A stretch of 64,000 nucleotides of DNA from JAXHMB01 sp034521755. Lineage in GTDB: Bacteria; Bacteroidota; Rhodothermia; Balneolales; Balneolaceae. Shown piece after piece: positions 53,120 through 63,161 of this stretch (its first letter is position 1; each line of letters begins with the position of its first letter). Below the pieces are notes generated by a model that did not search any database, was not told the DNA's origin, and saw nothing but the letters and a program-made list of their open reading frames with translations. The stretch spans positions 682,001-746,000 of the forward strand of contig JAXHMB010000004.1 in NCBI GenBank assembly GCA_034521755.1, given 5' to 3'. Made by a program: the position numbers and the translations under genes.

Positions 53120-55264
53120 TTAATCTTTTTTACGGCTGTCGATTAAAATTTTTAAAATTTGTTGGGCCGCCAGCGAAATAACAGTTCCGGGACCAAAAAT
53201 GCCGACTACTCCTTTATCATACAAAAATTCATAATCTTGTTGTGGAATTACACCTCCGGTGATAACCATAATGTCATCTCGTCCCAGTTTTTCTAGCTCA
53301 TCAATCACTTCAGGTACCAATGTTTTATGGCCACCGGCCAGGCTGGAAACACCTAAAATATGAGCGTCATTTTCTACCGCCTGCCGTGCTGCTTCTTCCG
53401 GGGTTTGAAAAAGAGGTCCAATATCAACGTCAAAGCCAAGATCAGCAAAACTGGTAGAAATAACTTTAGCGCCCCGGTCATGTCCATCCTGTCCCATTTT
53501 TGCGACCATAATACGGGGGCGCCGTCCTTCCAGCTCGGCAAACTGATCTGCAAGCTGTTGAGCCTTTTTAAAGTTTTCGTCTTTATCTATTTCTGAAGAA
53601 TACACACCTGATATTGATCTAACGGTTGCTTTATATCGTCCAAATTCTTTCTCCATGGCATCAGAAATTTCACCGAGTGAGGCACGTTTTCTTGCTGCCT
53701 CTACGGCTGCCTCCAACAAGTTCCCATTACCCGATGCCGCAATTTTTGTTATAGTATCCAATGCCGCTTGAACCTCATCTTCATTTCTTTCATTCTTTAG
53801 CTGTTCCAGACGCTCAAGCTGGGCTTTACGGACTTTCGCATTATCCACTTCAAGAATATCAATCGGGTCTTCTTTGTCAAGTTTATATTTATTGACGCCT
53901 ACGATGGTATCCTGATCGGAATCGATACGTGCCTGTTTCTTTGCTGCTGCTTCTTCAATGCGCATTTTGGGCAAGCCTGTTTCAATGGCTTTGGCCATAC
54001 CGCCCAATTCTTCTACTTCTTCAATAAGCTCCCAGGCACGTCGTGCAATACGATCTGTTAGGTATTCTACATAATATGAACCCGCCCATGGATCAACTGC
54101 TTTGGTAATGTTGGTTTCTTCCTGGAGATAAATTTGTGTATTCCGTGCGATCCGAGCAGAAAAATCAGTTGGCAGGGCAATGGCTTCATCAAGGGCATTT
54201 GTGTGCAATGATTGTGTATGTCCCAGTGCTGCAGCCATAGCTTCGATAGTAGTGCGTGCTACATTGTTGTATGGGTCTTGCTCAGTAAGACTCCATCCCG
54301 AGGTTTGGCAGTGCGTGCGCAGTGACATAGACTTGGGATTCTTTGGATCAAACTGTTTTACGAGTTTAGCCCAAAGCATTCGTGCGGCCCGCATTTTGGC
54401 AATCTCCATAAAGTGGTTCATTCCGATAGCCCAGAAGAAAGAGATACGAGGAGCAAATTCATCGACATCCAGTCCTGCATCAATGCCCGTGCGAAGGTAT
54501 TCAAGTCCGTCAGCCAATGTATAAGCCAACTCCAGATCACAAGTGGCACCGGCTTCTTGCATGTGATAGCCACTTACGCTTATAGAATTAAATTTGGGCA
54601 TATACTTTGAAGTGTATTCAAAAATATCACCGATAATACGCATAGAAGGTTTGGGCGGGTAGATATACGTATTGCGCACCATAAATTCTTTGAGAATATC
54701 ATTTTGAATGGTACCGGCCAATTTTTCTTTGGCCACACCCTGCTCTTCAGCAGTAACAATATAAAAAGCCATGATAGGGATGACGGCACCGTTCATCGTC
54801 ATGGAAACAGACATCTCATCCAATGGAATCTGGTCAAACAGAACCTTCATATCAAGGATTGAGTCTATGGCTACCCCAGCTTTACCTACATCACCGGCCA
54901 CTCGGGGATGGTCAGAATCATAGCCTCGGTGTGTAGCCAGGTCAAAAGCTACGGAAAGCCCCTTTTGTCCCTGGGCTAGGTTTCTTCTGTAAAAAGCATT
55001 GGATTCTTCAGCAGTAGAAAATCCTGCATACTGACGTATAGTCCACGGACGCACGGCATACATGGTAGAGTAGGGGCCGCGCAGATATGGAGGTATGCCC
55101 GCTGCAAAATCCAGATGATTAAGGTCTTCAGTGTCAGACTTTGAGAACGTAGGCTTTACCTCAATTTGTTCCGGGGTTTCCCATGTTTCCTTATCAGATC
55201 CGTTTTGAGATGGAGTCTGTTCCCAATCAGTATTATATGGTATTTCAGAAAAGTCAGGTCTCAT
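53120..55264 (-). CDS. mutB: Methylmalonyl-CoA mutase large (catalytic) subunit
   Basis: Adenosylcobalamin-dependent interconversion of succinyl-CoA and methylmalonyl-CoA. 714 residues. The N-terminal TIM-barrel substrate domain shows [21 protein letters not shown] and [17 protein letters not shown]. The C-terminal B12 domain has the cobalt-ligand motif DGHDRG (about 599-604; [13 protein letters not shown]) with downstream [12 protein letters not shown]. Followed by meaB after 6 bp and preceded by mutA with a 155-bp palindromic spacer. Supports propionate or odd-chain/branched-chain metabolism. Confidence 0.96.
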   Translation of the reverse strand: MRPDFSEIPYNTDWEQTPSQNGSDKETWETPEQIEVKPTFSKSDTEDLNHLDFAAGIPPYLRGPYSTMYAVRPWTIRQYAGFSTAEESNAFYRRNLAQGQKGLSVAFDLATHRGYDSDHPRVAGDVGKAGVAIDSILDMKVLFDQIPLDEMSVSMTMNGAVIPIMAFYIVTAEEQGVAKEKLAGTIQNDILKEFMVRNTYIYPPKPSMRIIGDIFEYTSKYMPKFNSISVSGYHMQEAGATCDLELAYTLADGLEYLRTGIDAGLDVDEFAPRISFFWAIGMNHFMEIAKMRAARMLWAKLVKQFDPKNPKSMSLRTHCQTSGWSLTEQDPYNNVARTTIEAMAAALGHTQSLHTNALDEAIALPTDFSARIARNTQIYLQEETNITKAVDPWAGSYYVEYLTDRIARRAWELIEEVEELGGMAKAIETGLPKMRIEEAAAKKQARIDSDQDTIVGVNKYKLDKEDPIDILEVDNAKVRKAQLERLEQLKNERNEDEVQAALDTITKIAASGNGNLLEAAVEAARKRASLGEISDAMEKEFGRYKATVRSISGVYSSEIDKDENFKKAQQLADQFAELEGRRPRIMVAKMGQDGHDRGAKVISTSFADLGFDVDIGPLFQTPEEAARQAVENDAHILGVSSLAGGHKTLVPEVIDELEKLGRDDIMVITGGVIPQQDYEFLYDKGVVGIFGPGTVISLAAQQILKILIDSRKKD

Positions 55265-55274
55265 ATTTTCTCTA

Positions 55275-55414
55275 TGTCATGCCGAACTTGTTTCGGCATC
55301 TTTAGCTTTTGATAAATTATAATTTCAGATTCTGATCCGCCAGCCCTCGTGGAATCCCGCAAAGCGGGGCCACGCAGTGGCATTACACAGGGCCAGTCGG
55401 CGGACAGGATGACA
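55275..55414. repeat. Intergenic palindrome inside the mutA-mutB operon
   Basis: TGTCAT (55275-55280) and ATGACA (55409-55414) bound an element with a left hairpin ATGCCGAA/TTCGGCAT. A complex right arm contains TCCGCC/GGCGGA, GGCCC-like and CCCGC/GCGGG stems. The form matches the elements at 7475 and 25984. It lies between mutA (upstream) and mutB (downstream), both minus strand, so it may affect the ratio of the two subunits. Confidence 0.8.
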
Positions 55415-55419
55415 CAATA

Positions 55420-57408
55420 TCATTCAATTATCCCCAGTTTCTGTTGAAAGCGTTTGAGTGTTTCCAGCACATTGCATTTCGCGTGTATGAATTCATCAAC
55501 TCCGGCTTTTTCAAACTCTTCAATATGCTCTTTCGGGTAACCGGCAAGCACAAGGACAGGTTTCTGATCTGTTGATTCAATCTTTTTGGTTAACTCAGAA
55601 ACCAGTTTTGGGTATTCATCATCAGAACTGCATAAGACAACGATATCCGGCTGATGTTTTTCAATTGCAGAAACAATTTCATCTATAGATTCATATCCTA
55701 TGGGATCTTCCATATCATACCCTACACATCCAAAGAAATTGTTGGAAAAGGCCGAGCGTGCTTTGCGCATTTTTTTATCACCCATGGGAACATTCAGCAC
55801 TTTGGGTGTTTTTGAATGTTGTTGAGTGGCGAGACGCAGTTCTTCAAATGCCTGAGCCCCTCGATAAGGACGCAACGGACGAATATCAAGGCGATCTATA
55901 TCAAAAAGGGTGGGGACTAAATCTCCCATTAGAGCACCATTTTGCAATGCCTTAGCCAATGAAGACATGAAAGAATTATTGTCAATTTGAATTTCTGCGT
56001 TAGATTCATTGAGTGAAACAGTCTGATATTTATCTTTGCGATCAGGAGATATTTCCTCTTCAGGATTTGGGTACTGGTTGGTGCCGACAAAAATTCTTCC
56101 GCGACTGGCAATCTTTTGGTCTTGTTGCTTTCGTGATTCCTCAATAGTAATCTGAATATATCTATCCTTTATGGATTGCAGCATTCCTCCCTGAGTTTCT
56201 ACTTCCTGGAAGCAGTTCCATGCCGCCTCAGCAATTTTATCGGTAAGCTGTTCAACATAGTACGAGCCTGCAGCGGGGTCAGATACTTTATTTAAATAGG
56301 CTTCTTCTTTGAATATGATCTGTTGATTACGCGCTACCCGTTGCGAAAGTTCATCAGGCTGATCAAATGTTGCATCGAAGGGGTTCACAGTGATAGCATC
56401 ACAACCGGAAATAGCAGCAGACATTCCCTCAGTAGAGGAACGAAGCATATTTACATAAGGGTCGAAAATAGTTTTGTTCCATGTTGAAGTGCTTCCATGG
56501 ATATACATTTCTTGCTTTTCAACACCATATGCCTGCAAGATTTTTTGCCACAGGATACGAGCAGCACGAAACTTGGCAATTTCTAAAAAATAACTGGACC
56601 CAATAGAAAAGTTGAAGTGAATGGTTTTTGCTACCTCGCTTGGCTTCATACCAATATCGGTTAGCCGGGCTAAATATTCACTGCCGGTAGCCAGAGCAAA
56701 ACCTAATTCTTCAGCAATAGTTGACCCGCTATTGTGGAAAATCCGGGCGTCAACTGCAAGTGATCTGAGGCCGGGTAGATGCTGTTTTGAAAAGGCTGCT
56801 AACTGAGCGGTTTCTGATATGAACTGTTGCTCATCTTTTGGGAGGCATCCGTTTTTTAAAATAAAGGCAAACGGATCGTACATTAATGAGCCGTTAACAG
56901 ATAAAGTGTCGATACTATTACTATGGCACGTATTGTGTAGCATAGCAGCAAATATCGGGGAGAGCATTCCTCCGTCAATATGGATAGATGTTTTTGCGAG
57001 GTCCATTCCGCTTACTAACTCGTCAAAATCCTGTTGGCTTTGTATGGCTGTACCTTCAAGGTCACCGCCTAGCATCCCGTCTGTGTATCGGGCATGGGTC
57101 TTGAAGCTAACTCCATCTGCTCCACGATCTATGGCTTGTTTGGCGGCGCTGTTGGCATCGTCAATTTTTTGGTCAAAGATGGGCTGGCGAATTTGCCACT
57201 CATTTTTCTCCTGAAAGATTTTGCGAGGAATATTAAGATCTTCCAGATCCTCCCTGCGGTAGAATGGAAGTGCCTTGATACCTTCGCCGGTTTCCCATTT
57301 TAGTTTTTCTTTATAATCTGCACCACGCAGATCCTTTTTAATGACCTCTTCCCATTCTTTGGTAGATGTGGGAGAAAACTCTTTAAATAGATTAAAACCT
57401 TTGTCCAT
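55420..57408 (-). CDS. mutA: Methylmalonyl-CoA mutase small subunit
   Basis: Non-catalytic partner of MutB, homologous but without the cobalamin-binding DxHxxG motif: in its C-terminal domain the corresponding stretch NFFGCVGYDMED lacks the His. N-terminal FNLFKEFSPTSTKEWEEVIKKDLRGADYKEKLKW is typical of small subunits. 662 residues. First gene of the mutA-mutB-meaB unit, divergent from the acyl-CoA dehydrogenase gene across a 174-bp promoter spacer. Confidence 0.93.
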   Translation of the reverse strand: MDKGFNLFKEFSPTSTKEWEEVIKKDLRGADYKEKLKWETGEGIKALPFYRREDLEDLNIPRKIFQEKNEWQIRQPIFDQKIDDANSAAKQAIDRGADGVSFKTHARYTDGMLGGDLEGTAIQSQQDFDELVSGMDLAKTSIHIDGGMLSPIFAAMLHNTCHSNSIDTLSVNGSLMYDPFAFILKNGCLPKDEQQFISETAQLAAFSKQHLPGLRSLAVDARIFHNSGSTIAEELGFALATGSEYLARLTDIGMKPSEVAKTIHFNFSIGSSYFLEIAKFRAARILWQKILQAYGVEKQEMYIHGSTSTWNKTIFDPYVNMLRSSTEGMSAAISGCDAITVNPFDATFDQPDELSQRVARNQQIIFKEEAYLNKVSDPAAGSYYVEQLTDKIAEAAWNCFQEVETQGGMLQSIKDRYIQITIEESRKQQDQKIASRGRIFVGTNQYPNPEEEISPDRKDKYQTVSLNESNAEIQIDNNSFMSSLAKALQNGALMGDLVPTLFDIDRLDIRPLRPYRGAQAFEELRLATQQHSKTPKVLNVPMGDKKMRKARSAFSNNFFGCVGYDMEDPIGYESIDEIVSAIEKHQPDIVVLCSSDDEYPKLVSELTKKIESTDQKPVLVLAGYPKEHIEEFEKAGVDEFIHAKCNVLETLKRFQQKLGIIE

Positions 57409-57582
57409 ATATCAATACTTAAATTAAGGCTTAAAATAATGAGGAAGTCTCTACTTTACTAACATAAGAGAACAATCAAACATTTGGCCCTTGCTGTAAC
57501 AAAAAGTAGGCTAATATAAAGTTGGCAATTCCTTATATTGGGCACTCTTATGTAACCGCATTTTGAATCAAATAGTTATTTC

Positions 57583-58746
57583 ATGGAACAAGTAGAACAA
57601 CAACTGCCGGCGTTGACACAGCTTACCGAAGATGAGCAAATGTTGAAAGATGCGGCAGCTGATTTCGCAAACACTGTTATTAAGCCAAAAGTGATGGAAA
57701 TGGACGAAGCTGCAAAGCTTGATCCTGATTTGGTAAAGCAGTTTTTTGAAATGGGATTAATGGGTATTGAAGTTCCCGAAAAATATCAGGGTGGCGGCGG
57801 CAGCTTTTTTATGTCAATTGTTGCTATAGAAGAAATATCTAAAGTAGATGCTTCTGCCGGGGTTTTCATGGATGTGCAAAATACGCTGGTCAATAATGCT
57901 TTTTTGCGATGGGGCAATGAAGAGATAAAAGAAAAATATCTGCCACAGTTGTCCAATGAAAAAGTGGGTGCTTACTGTCTTTCTGAGGCAGGCTCCGGAA
58001 GTGATGCTTTTGCGTTGAAAGCATCAGCAGAAGACAAGGGAGATCACTATGTATTAAATGGTGCCAAGCTTTGGATAACAAATGCCAACGAAGCGGATAT
58101 TTTTCTTGTATTTGCCAACCTGAACCCTGAAGCCGGGTATAAAGGAATTACAGCTTTTATCGTAGAGCGGGAGTTTGAAGGATTTTCTGTTTCCAAAAAG
58201 GAAAATAAGATGGGGATTCGAGCCAGTTCTACCTGTGAGATCCTGCTGGAAGATTGCAAGGTGCCAAAAGAAAACGTGTTGGGTGAAGTAGGAAAAGGTT
58301 ATAAAGTAGCCATAGAAACACTTAATGAAGGTCGCATCGGTATTGGAGCCCAGATGATTGGTATTGCCCAAGGAGCCTTTAATGCAGCTTTGGAATATGT
58401 GCAAGAGCGTAAACAGTTTGGGCAGTCTATTTCTGAGTTTCAGGGTGTACAGTTTCAGCTTGCTAAAATGGCTACTGATATTGAGACGGCTCGTCTGTTG
58501 GTTTATAATTCAGCACGACTTAAAGAAAATGGACAAAGCTTTCTGAAAGAAGCAGCCATGGCCAAGTATCATTCCTCAGAAGTAGCTGAAAGCGTTAGCT
58601 CGTTAGCTATTGACTTATTTGGAGGCTACGGATATGTGAAGGAATACCCGGTTGAAAAATTCTATCGTGATTCCAAGATTGGTAAAATCTATGAGGGTAC
58701 TTCAAATATGCAGTTGAATACAATCGCCAAACTATTGTTGAAGTAA
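57583..58746 (+). CDS. Acyl-CoA dehydrogenase
   Basis: FAD flavoprotein introducing a double bond into an acyl-CoA thioester. The N-terminal helical domain, the FAD motif YCLSEAGSGSDAFALKASAE (Y/LTE-type signature), the middle beta domain MGIRASSTCEILLEDCKVP and the C-terminal helices are in place. The catalytic Glu is about 371 in IYEGTSNMQ (the short/butyryl-type position). 387 residues. Its placement opposite the mut operon suggests a route to propionyl- or methylmalonyl-CoA from branched-chain or odd-chain acids (inference). Confidence 0.93.
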   Translation: MEQVEQQLPALTQLTEDEQMLKDAAADFANTVIKPKVMEMDEAAKLDPDLVKQFFEMGLMGIEVPEKYQGGGGSFFMSIVAIEEISKVDASAGVFMDVQNTLVNNAFLRWGNEEIKEKYLPQLSNEKVGAYCLSEAGSGSDAFALKASAEDKGDHYVLNGAKLWITNANEADIFLVFANLNPEAGYKGITAFIVEREFEGFSVSKKENKMGIRASSTCEILLEDCKVPKENVLGEVGKGYKVAIETLNEGRIGIGAQMIGIAQGAFNAALEYVQERKQFGQSISEFQGVQFQLAKMATDIETARLLVYNSARLKENGQSFLKEAAMAKYHSSEVAESVSSLAIDLFGGYGYVKEYPVEKFYRDSKIGKIYEGTSNMQLNTIAKLLLK

Positions 58747-58772
58747 TGACAATTATATATTAATTCTATAAT

Positions 58773-58808
58773 AAAAGGCGGGCAGATTTTTTGCCTGCCT
58801 TTTTTATT
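58773..58808 (+). terminator. Intrinsic terminator after acyl-CoA dehydrogenase
   Basis: AAAAGGCGGGCA / TGCCTGCCTTTT hairpin with one mismatch and a T-run, 27 bp after the stop. Confidence 0.88.
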
Positions 58809-58914
58809 TAAAATTATTTTTAATGGAATGGTAGAGAATATTATTGGTGTTGCCAAAGAGTGGAAATGCCCAAAACATTCTTTATCCAAACAATAACCTA
58901 AAATTTTTGGCACA

Positions 58915-60168
58915 ATGGAGTCCAATTTCGAAGATCAGCTTAAAAAATTAAGCAAAGATGAGAAGTCTTTCGAGGAGCTCAAATCTTTGTTTGCAGAACT
59001 GAATGAAGAAAAAAAGAAATTTGAGTCACACCTTGAATTGCTGGAATCAGCTATCAAAAATGATTACGATTCTATTCTCATCACAGAAGTTGATCTTGAG
59101 AAGCCGGGTCCTAAAATAGTATATGTAAATGATGGTTTTTGCAAGATGACCGGCTATTCAAAAGAAGAAGTAATAGGCAAGACCCCCCGTATTTTACAAG
59201 GCCCAAAAACCGACCGAGATATTTTAGAGACACTGAAAAAGCGACTTCTTAAAGGACAATGTTTTTTCGGTAAAGCTATAAACTATAAGAAAGATGGAAG
59301 TGAGTTTGTTAACCAATGGGATATTCATCCATTAACAGATGAACAGGGTAATCTCACACATTGGGTTTCTTATCAACATGATATTACAGAGCGAAAACGT
59401 GCTGAAGAAATGCTGGTTGACACTCAGGTTGAATTTGATGGATTGCGCGAAGAATCAAACCGCACCATTCTGGATGTTGATTTACATGGCAATATTGTTA
59501 TGGCAAATAAGGCATTTCGAGAGCTGATCGGTTTTGGCAAAGATGAGTTAAAGCGAATAAAAGTGTGGGATTTATTTCCCAAAAGGTACAGGGAATCTCT
59601 TCAATCTCGCTTTGAAGGTGGTTTAAGTAAGGAAAAGTTTGGCGATCAGCATTTTAAAGGAATCATAAAACATAAGTCAGGGGTACCTATACAAATTGAA
59701 GGAAATACGAAAGTCATGGATCTTAAGGAGCATTCAATTATCCGTGCTGATGTAAAGAATATTTCTCTCCAAAAGAAGATTATGGAAACGTTGGAACGCC
59801 GAAATAAAGACTTTTCCAAGGTCTTTGATAAAGCATCAGAGTTTACCTATCGAATAGCAATGAAAGATGGATATGTAGTAGTGGAGTATGTTTCAGAGGA
59901 GTTTCCAGAACTGACAGGTTTATCGGCGACTAAAATTTGTGATGAAAAGGGCAGGATAGATGAATATGTGCATGAAGATGATATCAAGGATGTTAAAGCT
60001 CATTTCAAGAAAATATATGAAGGCAATAGTTGTACCTGTGAATACCGCATAAGAAACAAAGAAGGGGGCTATATCGATATTATTGACTATGGAAAACCCG
60101 AGTGGGATAATGCTGAAAATGAAGTAGTCTGTGCCAAGGGAGCTATTATTACGAAACCTTCCAAATAA
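58915..60168 (+). CDS. Multi-PAS protein without kinase output
   Basis: 417 residues: an N-terminal coiled coil (about 5-45) then three PAS domains (about 45-165, 175-285, 300-415). The first is LOV-like in sequence: IVYVNDGFCKMTGYSKEEVIGKTPRILQGPKTD with a C-terminal HDITERK. The photoactive Cys of LOV domains (NCRFLQ) is Pro here, so no flavin adduct can form. No kinase, cyclase or DNA-binding output is fused. It is probably a signal adaptor that works with a separate kinase such as the hybrid kinase downstream. Confidence 0.85.
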   Translation: MESNFEDQLKKLSKDEKSFEELKSLFAELNEEKKKFESHLELLESAIKNDYDSILITEVDLEKPGPKIVYVNDGFCKMTGYSKEEVIGKTPRILQGPKTDRDILETLKKRLLKGQCFFGKAINYKKDGSEFVNQWDIHPLTDEQGNLTHWVSYQHDITERKRAEEMLVDTQVEFDGLREESNRTILDVDLHGNIVMANKAFRELIGFGKDELKRIKVWDLFPKRYRESLQSRFEGGLSKEKFGDQHFKGIIKHKSGVPIQIEGNTKVMDLKEHSIIRADVKNISLQKKIMETLERRNKDFSKVFDKASEFTYRIAMKDGYVVVEYVSEEFPELTGLSATKICDEKGRIDEYVHEDDIKDVKAHFKKIYEGNSCTCEYRIRNKEGGYIDIIDYGKPEWDNAENEVVCAKGAIITKPSK

Positions 60169-60231
60169 AATTTTGGGCTTTAATAACTTCATTTATTCTT
60201 TGTATTTTGGAGGAAAATAAGCAGCAATATT

Positions 60232-60672
60232 ATGGCCGATATACTAGAAACACAGCAAAACATACTTAGAGAGTTTAAAGCGCTTGAGGACTGGACTGAA
60301 CGCTATAAGTACATCATAAAGCTGGGAAAAGAGTTACCTCCCCTGGATGAAGAGCATAAGGTTGAAGAAAATTTGGTCCGAGGCTGTCAATCTCAAGTAT
60401 GGCTGCATACTCACCTTGATGATGATAAAGTAATTTTTGAAGCTGACAGTGATGCAGCTATTACCAAAGGTCTTGTTGCTTTAATGGTTAGGTTTTACTC
60501 AGGACAAACTCCGGATACTATCATTTCCACAAATCCTGACTTCATCAAAAAAATTGGGATGGAAGAACACCTTTCTCCAACACGTTCTAATGGTTTGGCC
60601 TCTATGGTTAAACAGATGAAAATCTATGCCATGGCGTATCGAACAAAATTGAAAAAAGAAGTACAAGGCTAA
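60232..60672 (+). CDS. sufE: SufE-family sulfur acceptor
   Basis: Takes persulfide sulfur from the cysteine desulfurase SufS and passes it to the SufBCD scaffold for Fe-S cluster assembly. The acceptor Cys is about 52 in VRGCQSQVW. 146 residues, normal. No other suf genes are in the window. It may be expressed with the PAS gene upstream (63-bp gap). Confidence 0.93.
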   Translation: MADILETQQNILREFKALEDWTERYKYIIKLGKELPPLDEEHKVEENLVRGCQSQVWLHTHLDDDKVIFEADSDAAITKGLVALMVRFYSGQTPDTIISTNPDFIKKIGMEEHLSPTRSNGLASMVKQMKIYAMAYRTKLKKEVQG

Positions 60673-60761
60673 ATACTTGCAAATCTTAGAGTGCCGGTCG
60701 TACTTTTCCTTTAGATTTACTATTATGCTTCTTTAAAACATAATGGCTACTTATCACAACT

Positions 60762-62600
60762 ATGCCAACATTAAGTGCAATTAAGCAAATAGCATTAGGT
60801 GAGGACCTTAAAAAGAAAAAGGTCAATACTCCTAAGAAGAACAGTTTATTGATGCTTAATGCTCTTTCTTTCTCATTGGCAGCTGTTTCTCTGCTCTTTC
60901 TCGTAGCCTTTTATTTGAATGATTCGGTGTCGCTTACCTGGTTTTTTCTGAGTGAGGCGGTGGCATTTACCTTGATTCCGATTTTAGCCCGAAAAGGATA
61001 CGAAAACTCTTCAAAGTTTTTGTTGATAACTTATGTGGATGTTGGAATTATTATTCTAAGCTCCGTATTTGGCAAGGATATGTTGATTCAGGCTTTTCTA
61101 ATTCCTGCCTGTGGACTTTCTGTTATACTGTTTGATAAAGACCGGGTAAGACTTCGAAATATAGGTATTGGGCTATCTATCTTATCCTATTTTGTTCTGG
61201 ATTATATCATATTTGAGCGGATATATCTGACATCAGGCGGATCCGATATTTTAAAAATTAGTATTGTCGGTTCAGCCTTCATTTCTACGTGGATGATTTT
61301 TAATAAGTTCTCAGAGTTTAAAGAACGGGCTGAGGCCGAGAGCGAAAAGCTTCTTGAGAAAACGCAAAATCTGAATGATGAGCTGATGGACAAAAAGGCC
61401 CAGCTCGAAGAAAAGGTGCAGCAGCTTAAAGAGGCAAAGGCTAAAGTAGAAAAAGGCTCAAAAGCTAAAACTGAATTTCTTTCTACCATCAGCCATGAAA
61501 TACGAACTCCGATGAATGCCATTATTGGGATGACCAATTTGCTTTCAAAAGACAACCCCCGCCAAGACCAATTAGAGCAGCTGGAAATTCTAGATTTTTC
61601 TTCCAAGACATTACTCTCACTTATTAATGATGTACTGGATTTTTCAAAAATTGAGTCTGGCAAAATCGATTTTGAACAGGTTCATTTTGACTTGGAGATT
61701 TTGCTTAAAGGAGTGATCAAGTCATTTTACTTCAACGCAGATAAGAAAGGTATTGATCTGGACCTCGAAATTAAAGGTGACTTTCCGCATGTATTAATTG
61801 GTGATTCAACCCGCCTTACTCAAATTCTAAATAACCTAATGAGTAATGCTGTAAAATTTACTGAAAAAGGAAATGTAAAACTTGAAGTGAGTGCTCCCAA
61901 TTATTCAGAAGGAGATGATAAAGTTGATCTGCAATTTCAAATTATTGACACAGGTGTTGGTATTGCTGAAGAAAAGAAGGAAATTATTTTTAAAAGTTTT
62001 ACTCAGGAGCGGACTGATACCACCCGGGTTTTTGGCGGGACGGGTCTGGGGCTGACGATCAGTCAAAACCTTATTCATTTGCAGGGGGGCGATATCTCTG
62101 TAGAAAGTGAAAAGGGAAAGGGGAGTACCTTTACTGTTCATTTGTCTTTTGAAATTGGTGATGAAGAAAAAATTGATAAACTCAATTCTTTTCAGCGGAA
62201 TAAAGAAAATCTGGAAGGCGTACGGGTGCTAGTTGCCGAAGACAATGCTATAAATCAAAAAGTTATGGAACGGTTTCTGCAAAAGTGGAATATGGAAATT
62301 GTTTTAGCCGCCAATGGTGCAGAGGCTGTTAAAGAAATGGAAAAAGATAACTTCCACGTGGTACTCATGGATTTACAAATGCCTAAAATGGATGGTTACC
62401 AGGCTTCTCAGGCAATACGTCGGCTAGACGATTTTAGAAAAAGAAATGTCCCTATTATTGCCCTTACAGCTGCAGCTCTTAAAGAGGTAAAAGAAAATGT
62501 GTTTGCTTCAGGTATGAATGATTTTATTACCAAGCCTTTTAACCCTGAAGAGCTGCGCAGCAAACTAGAGCACTTTATTGTAAAGCAATCTAAAATCTAA
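60762..62600 (+). CDS. Hybrid histidine kinase with receiver domain
   Basis: 612 residues. About five to six membrane helices (about 29-180) with no large external loop point to an intramembrane or cytoplasmic signal. A coiled coil (about 185-235) leads to HisKA with phospho-acceptor His about 245 in FLSTISHEIRTPMNAIIGM, then HATPase with DTGVGI and GGTGLGLTIS. Last is a receiver domain with VLVAEDNAINQ and phospho-acceptor Asp about 537 in VVLMDLQMPKMDG plus TKPF (Lys about 591). No Hpt domain is fused, so a separate phosphotransfer partner is expected. Confidence 0.92.
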   Translation: MPTLSAIKQIALGEDLKKKKVNTPKKNSLLMLNALSFSLAAVSLLFLVAFYLNDSVSLTWFFLSEAVAFTLIPILARKGYENSSKFLLITYVDVGIIILSSVFGKDMLIQAFLIPACGLSVILFDKDRVRLRNIGIGLSILSYFVLDYIIFERIYLTSGGSDILKISIVGSAFISTWMIFNKFSEFKERAEAESEKLLEKTQNLNDELMDKKAQLEEKVQQLKEAKAKVEKGSKAKTEFLSTISHEIRTPMNAIIGMTNLLSKDNPRQDQLEQLEILDFSSKTLLSLINDVLDFSKIESGKIDFEQVHFDLEILLKGVIKSFYFNADKKGIDLDLEIKGDFPHVLIGDSTRLTQILNNLMSNAVKFTEKGNVKLEVSAPNYSEGDDKVDLQFQIIDTGVGIAEEKKEIIFKSFTQERTDTTRVFGGTGLGLTISQNLIHLQGGDISVESEKGKGSTFTVHLSFEIGDEEKIDKLNSFQRNKENLEGVRVLVAEDNAINQKVMERFLQKWNMEIVLAANGAEAVKEMEKDNFHVVLMDLQMPKMDGYQASQAIRRLDDFRKRNVPIIALTAAALKEVKENVFASGMNDFITKPFNPEELRSKLEHFIVKQSKI

Positions 62601-62621
62601 TACTTAAAAACTTTAGTAATT

Positions 62622-62653
62622 AAAAAAGCACTACCACATATGTGATAGTGCTC
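62622..62653 (-). terminator. Intrinsic terminator of the cold-shock gene
   Basis: AGCACTA-CACATATGTG-TAGTGCT palindrome with one mismatch, followed on the minus strand by TTTTTT. Sits 24 bp after the csp stop. Confidence 0.85.
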
Positions 62654-62676
62654 GAAAAAAAGTTAAGAAAAAGCGA

Positions 62677-62886
62677 TTAGATTGGAATAACTTCCTGTGC
62701 TTGAAGACCTTTTTCGCCTTCTGCAACAGTAAACTCTACTTTTTGTCCTTCTTCAAGTTTTTTGTATCCCTCCATCGCTACTTCGCTATAGTGAACGAAA
62801 ATATCTTCGCCCTCTTCGCGTGTAATGAATCCGTAACCTTTACCGTTATGGAACCATTTAACGGTTCCTACTTCTCTATCTGCCAT
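62677..62886 (-). CDS. Cold-shock domain protein
   Basis: 69-residue OB-fold RNA/DNA-binding protein of the CspA family. RNP1 is KGYGFIT (about 16-22) and RNP2 DIFVHYS (about 28-34). It probably acts as an RNA chaperone at low temperature or in stress. The upstream region is long and AT-rich, fitting the long structured leader that often controls csp mRNAs. ATG at 62886 with a GGAGA Shine-Dalgarno. Confidence 0.95.
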   Translation of the reverse strand: MADREVGTVKWFHNGKGYGFITREEGEDIFVHYSEVAMEGYKKLEEGQKVEFTVAEGEKGLQAQEVIPI

Positions 62887-63161
62887 GCTAATATCTCCAA
62901 AAAATTTTACTTCGTGTGCTACTTAAAATGTCCAAAAAGCTTATTTAAGTTAAATAAAGACTGATTGAACAACTAAGTATAGGATATTTTTTGGTGAATG
63001 CCTACTTTTTTTGGAAGTGCAAAATAATATTACCCTCTCGACAAAGACAGAGCATGAATATTCAAGGTAAGTTGCATAGCAATAAAGTAAGAGATAAAAA
63101 AACTGCCCATAAGTGGGCTACCATTGTCTTTTTCTTCTAATTATGATTAATTTAAAAGGAG
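62887..63161. other. Divergent spacer between csp and the InlB-repeat lipoprotein
   Basis: 275 bp, AT-rich, with no credible gene. The csp-proximal half is the likely csp 5' leader and promoter. A small hairpin GCCCAtaagTGGGC at about 63105-63118 lies in the leader of the lipoprotein gene. No riboswitch recognised. Confidence 0.5.
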
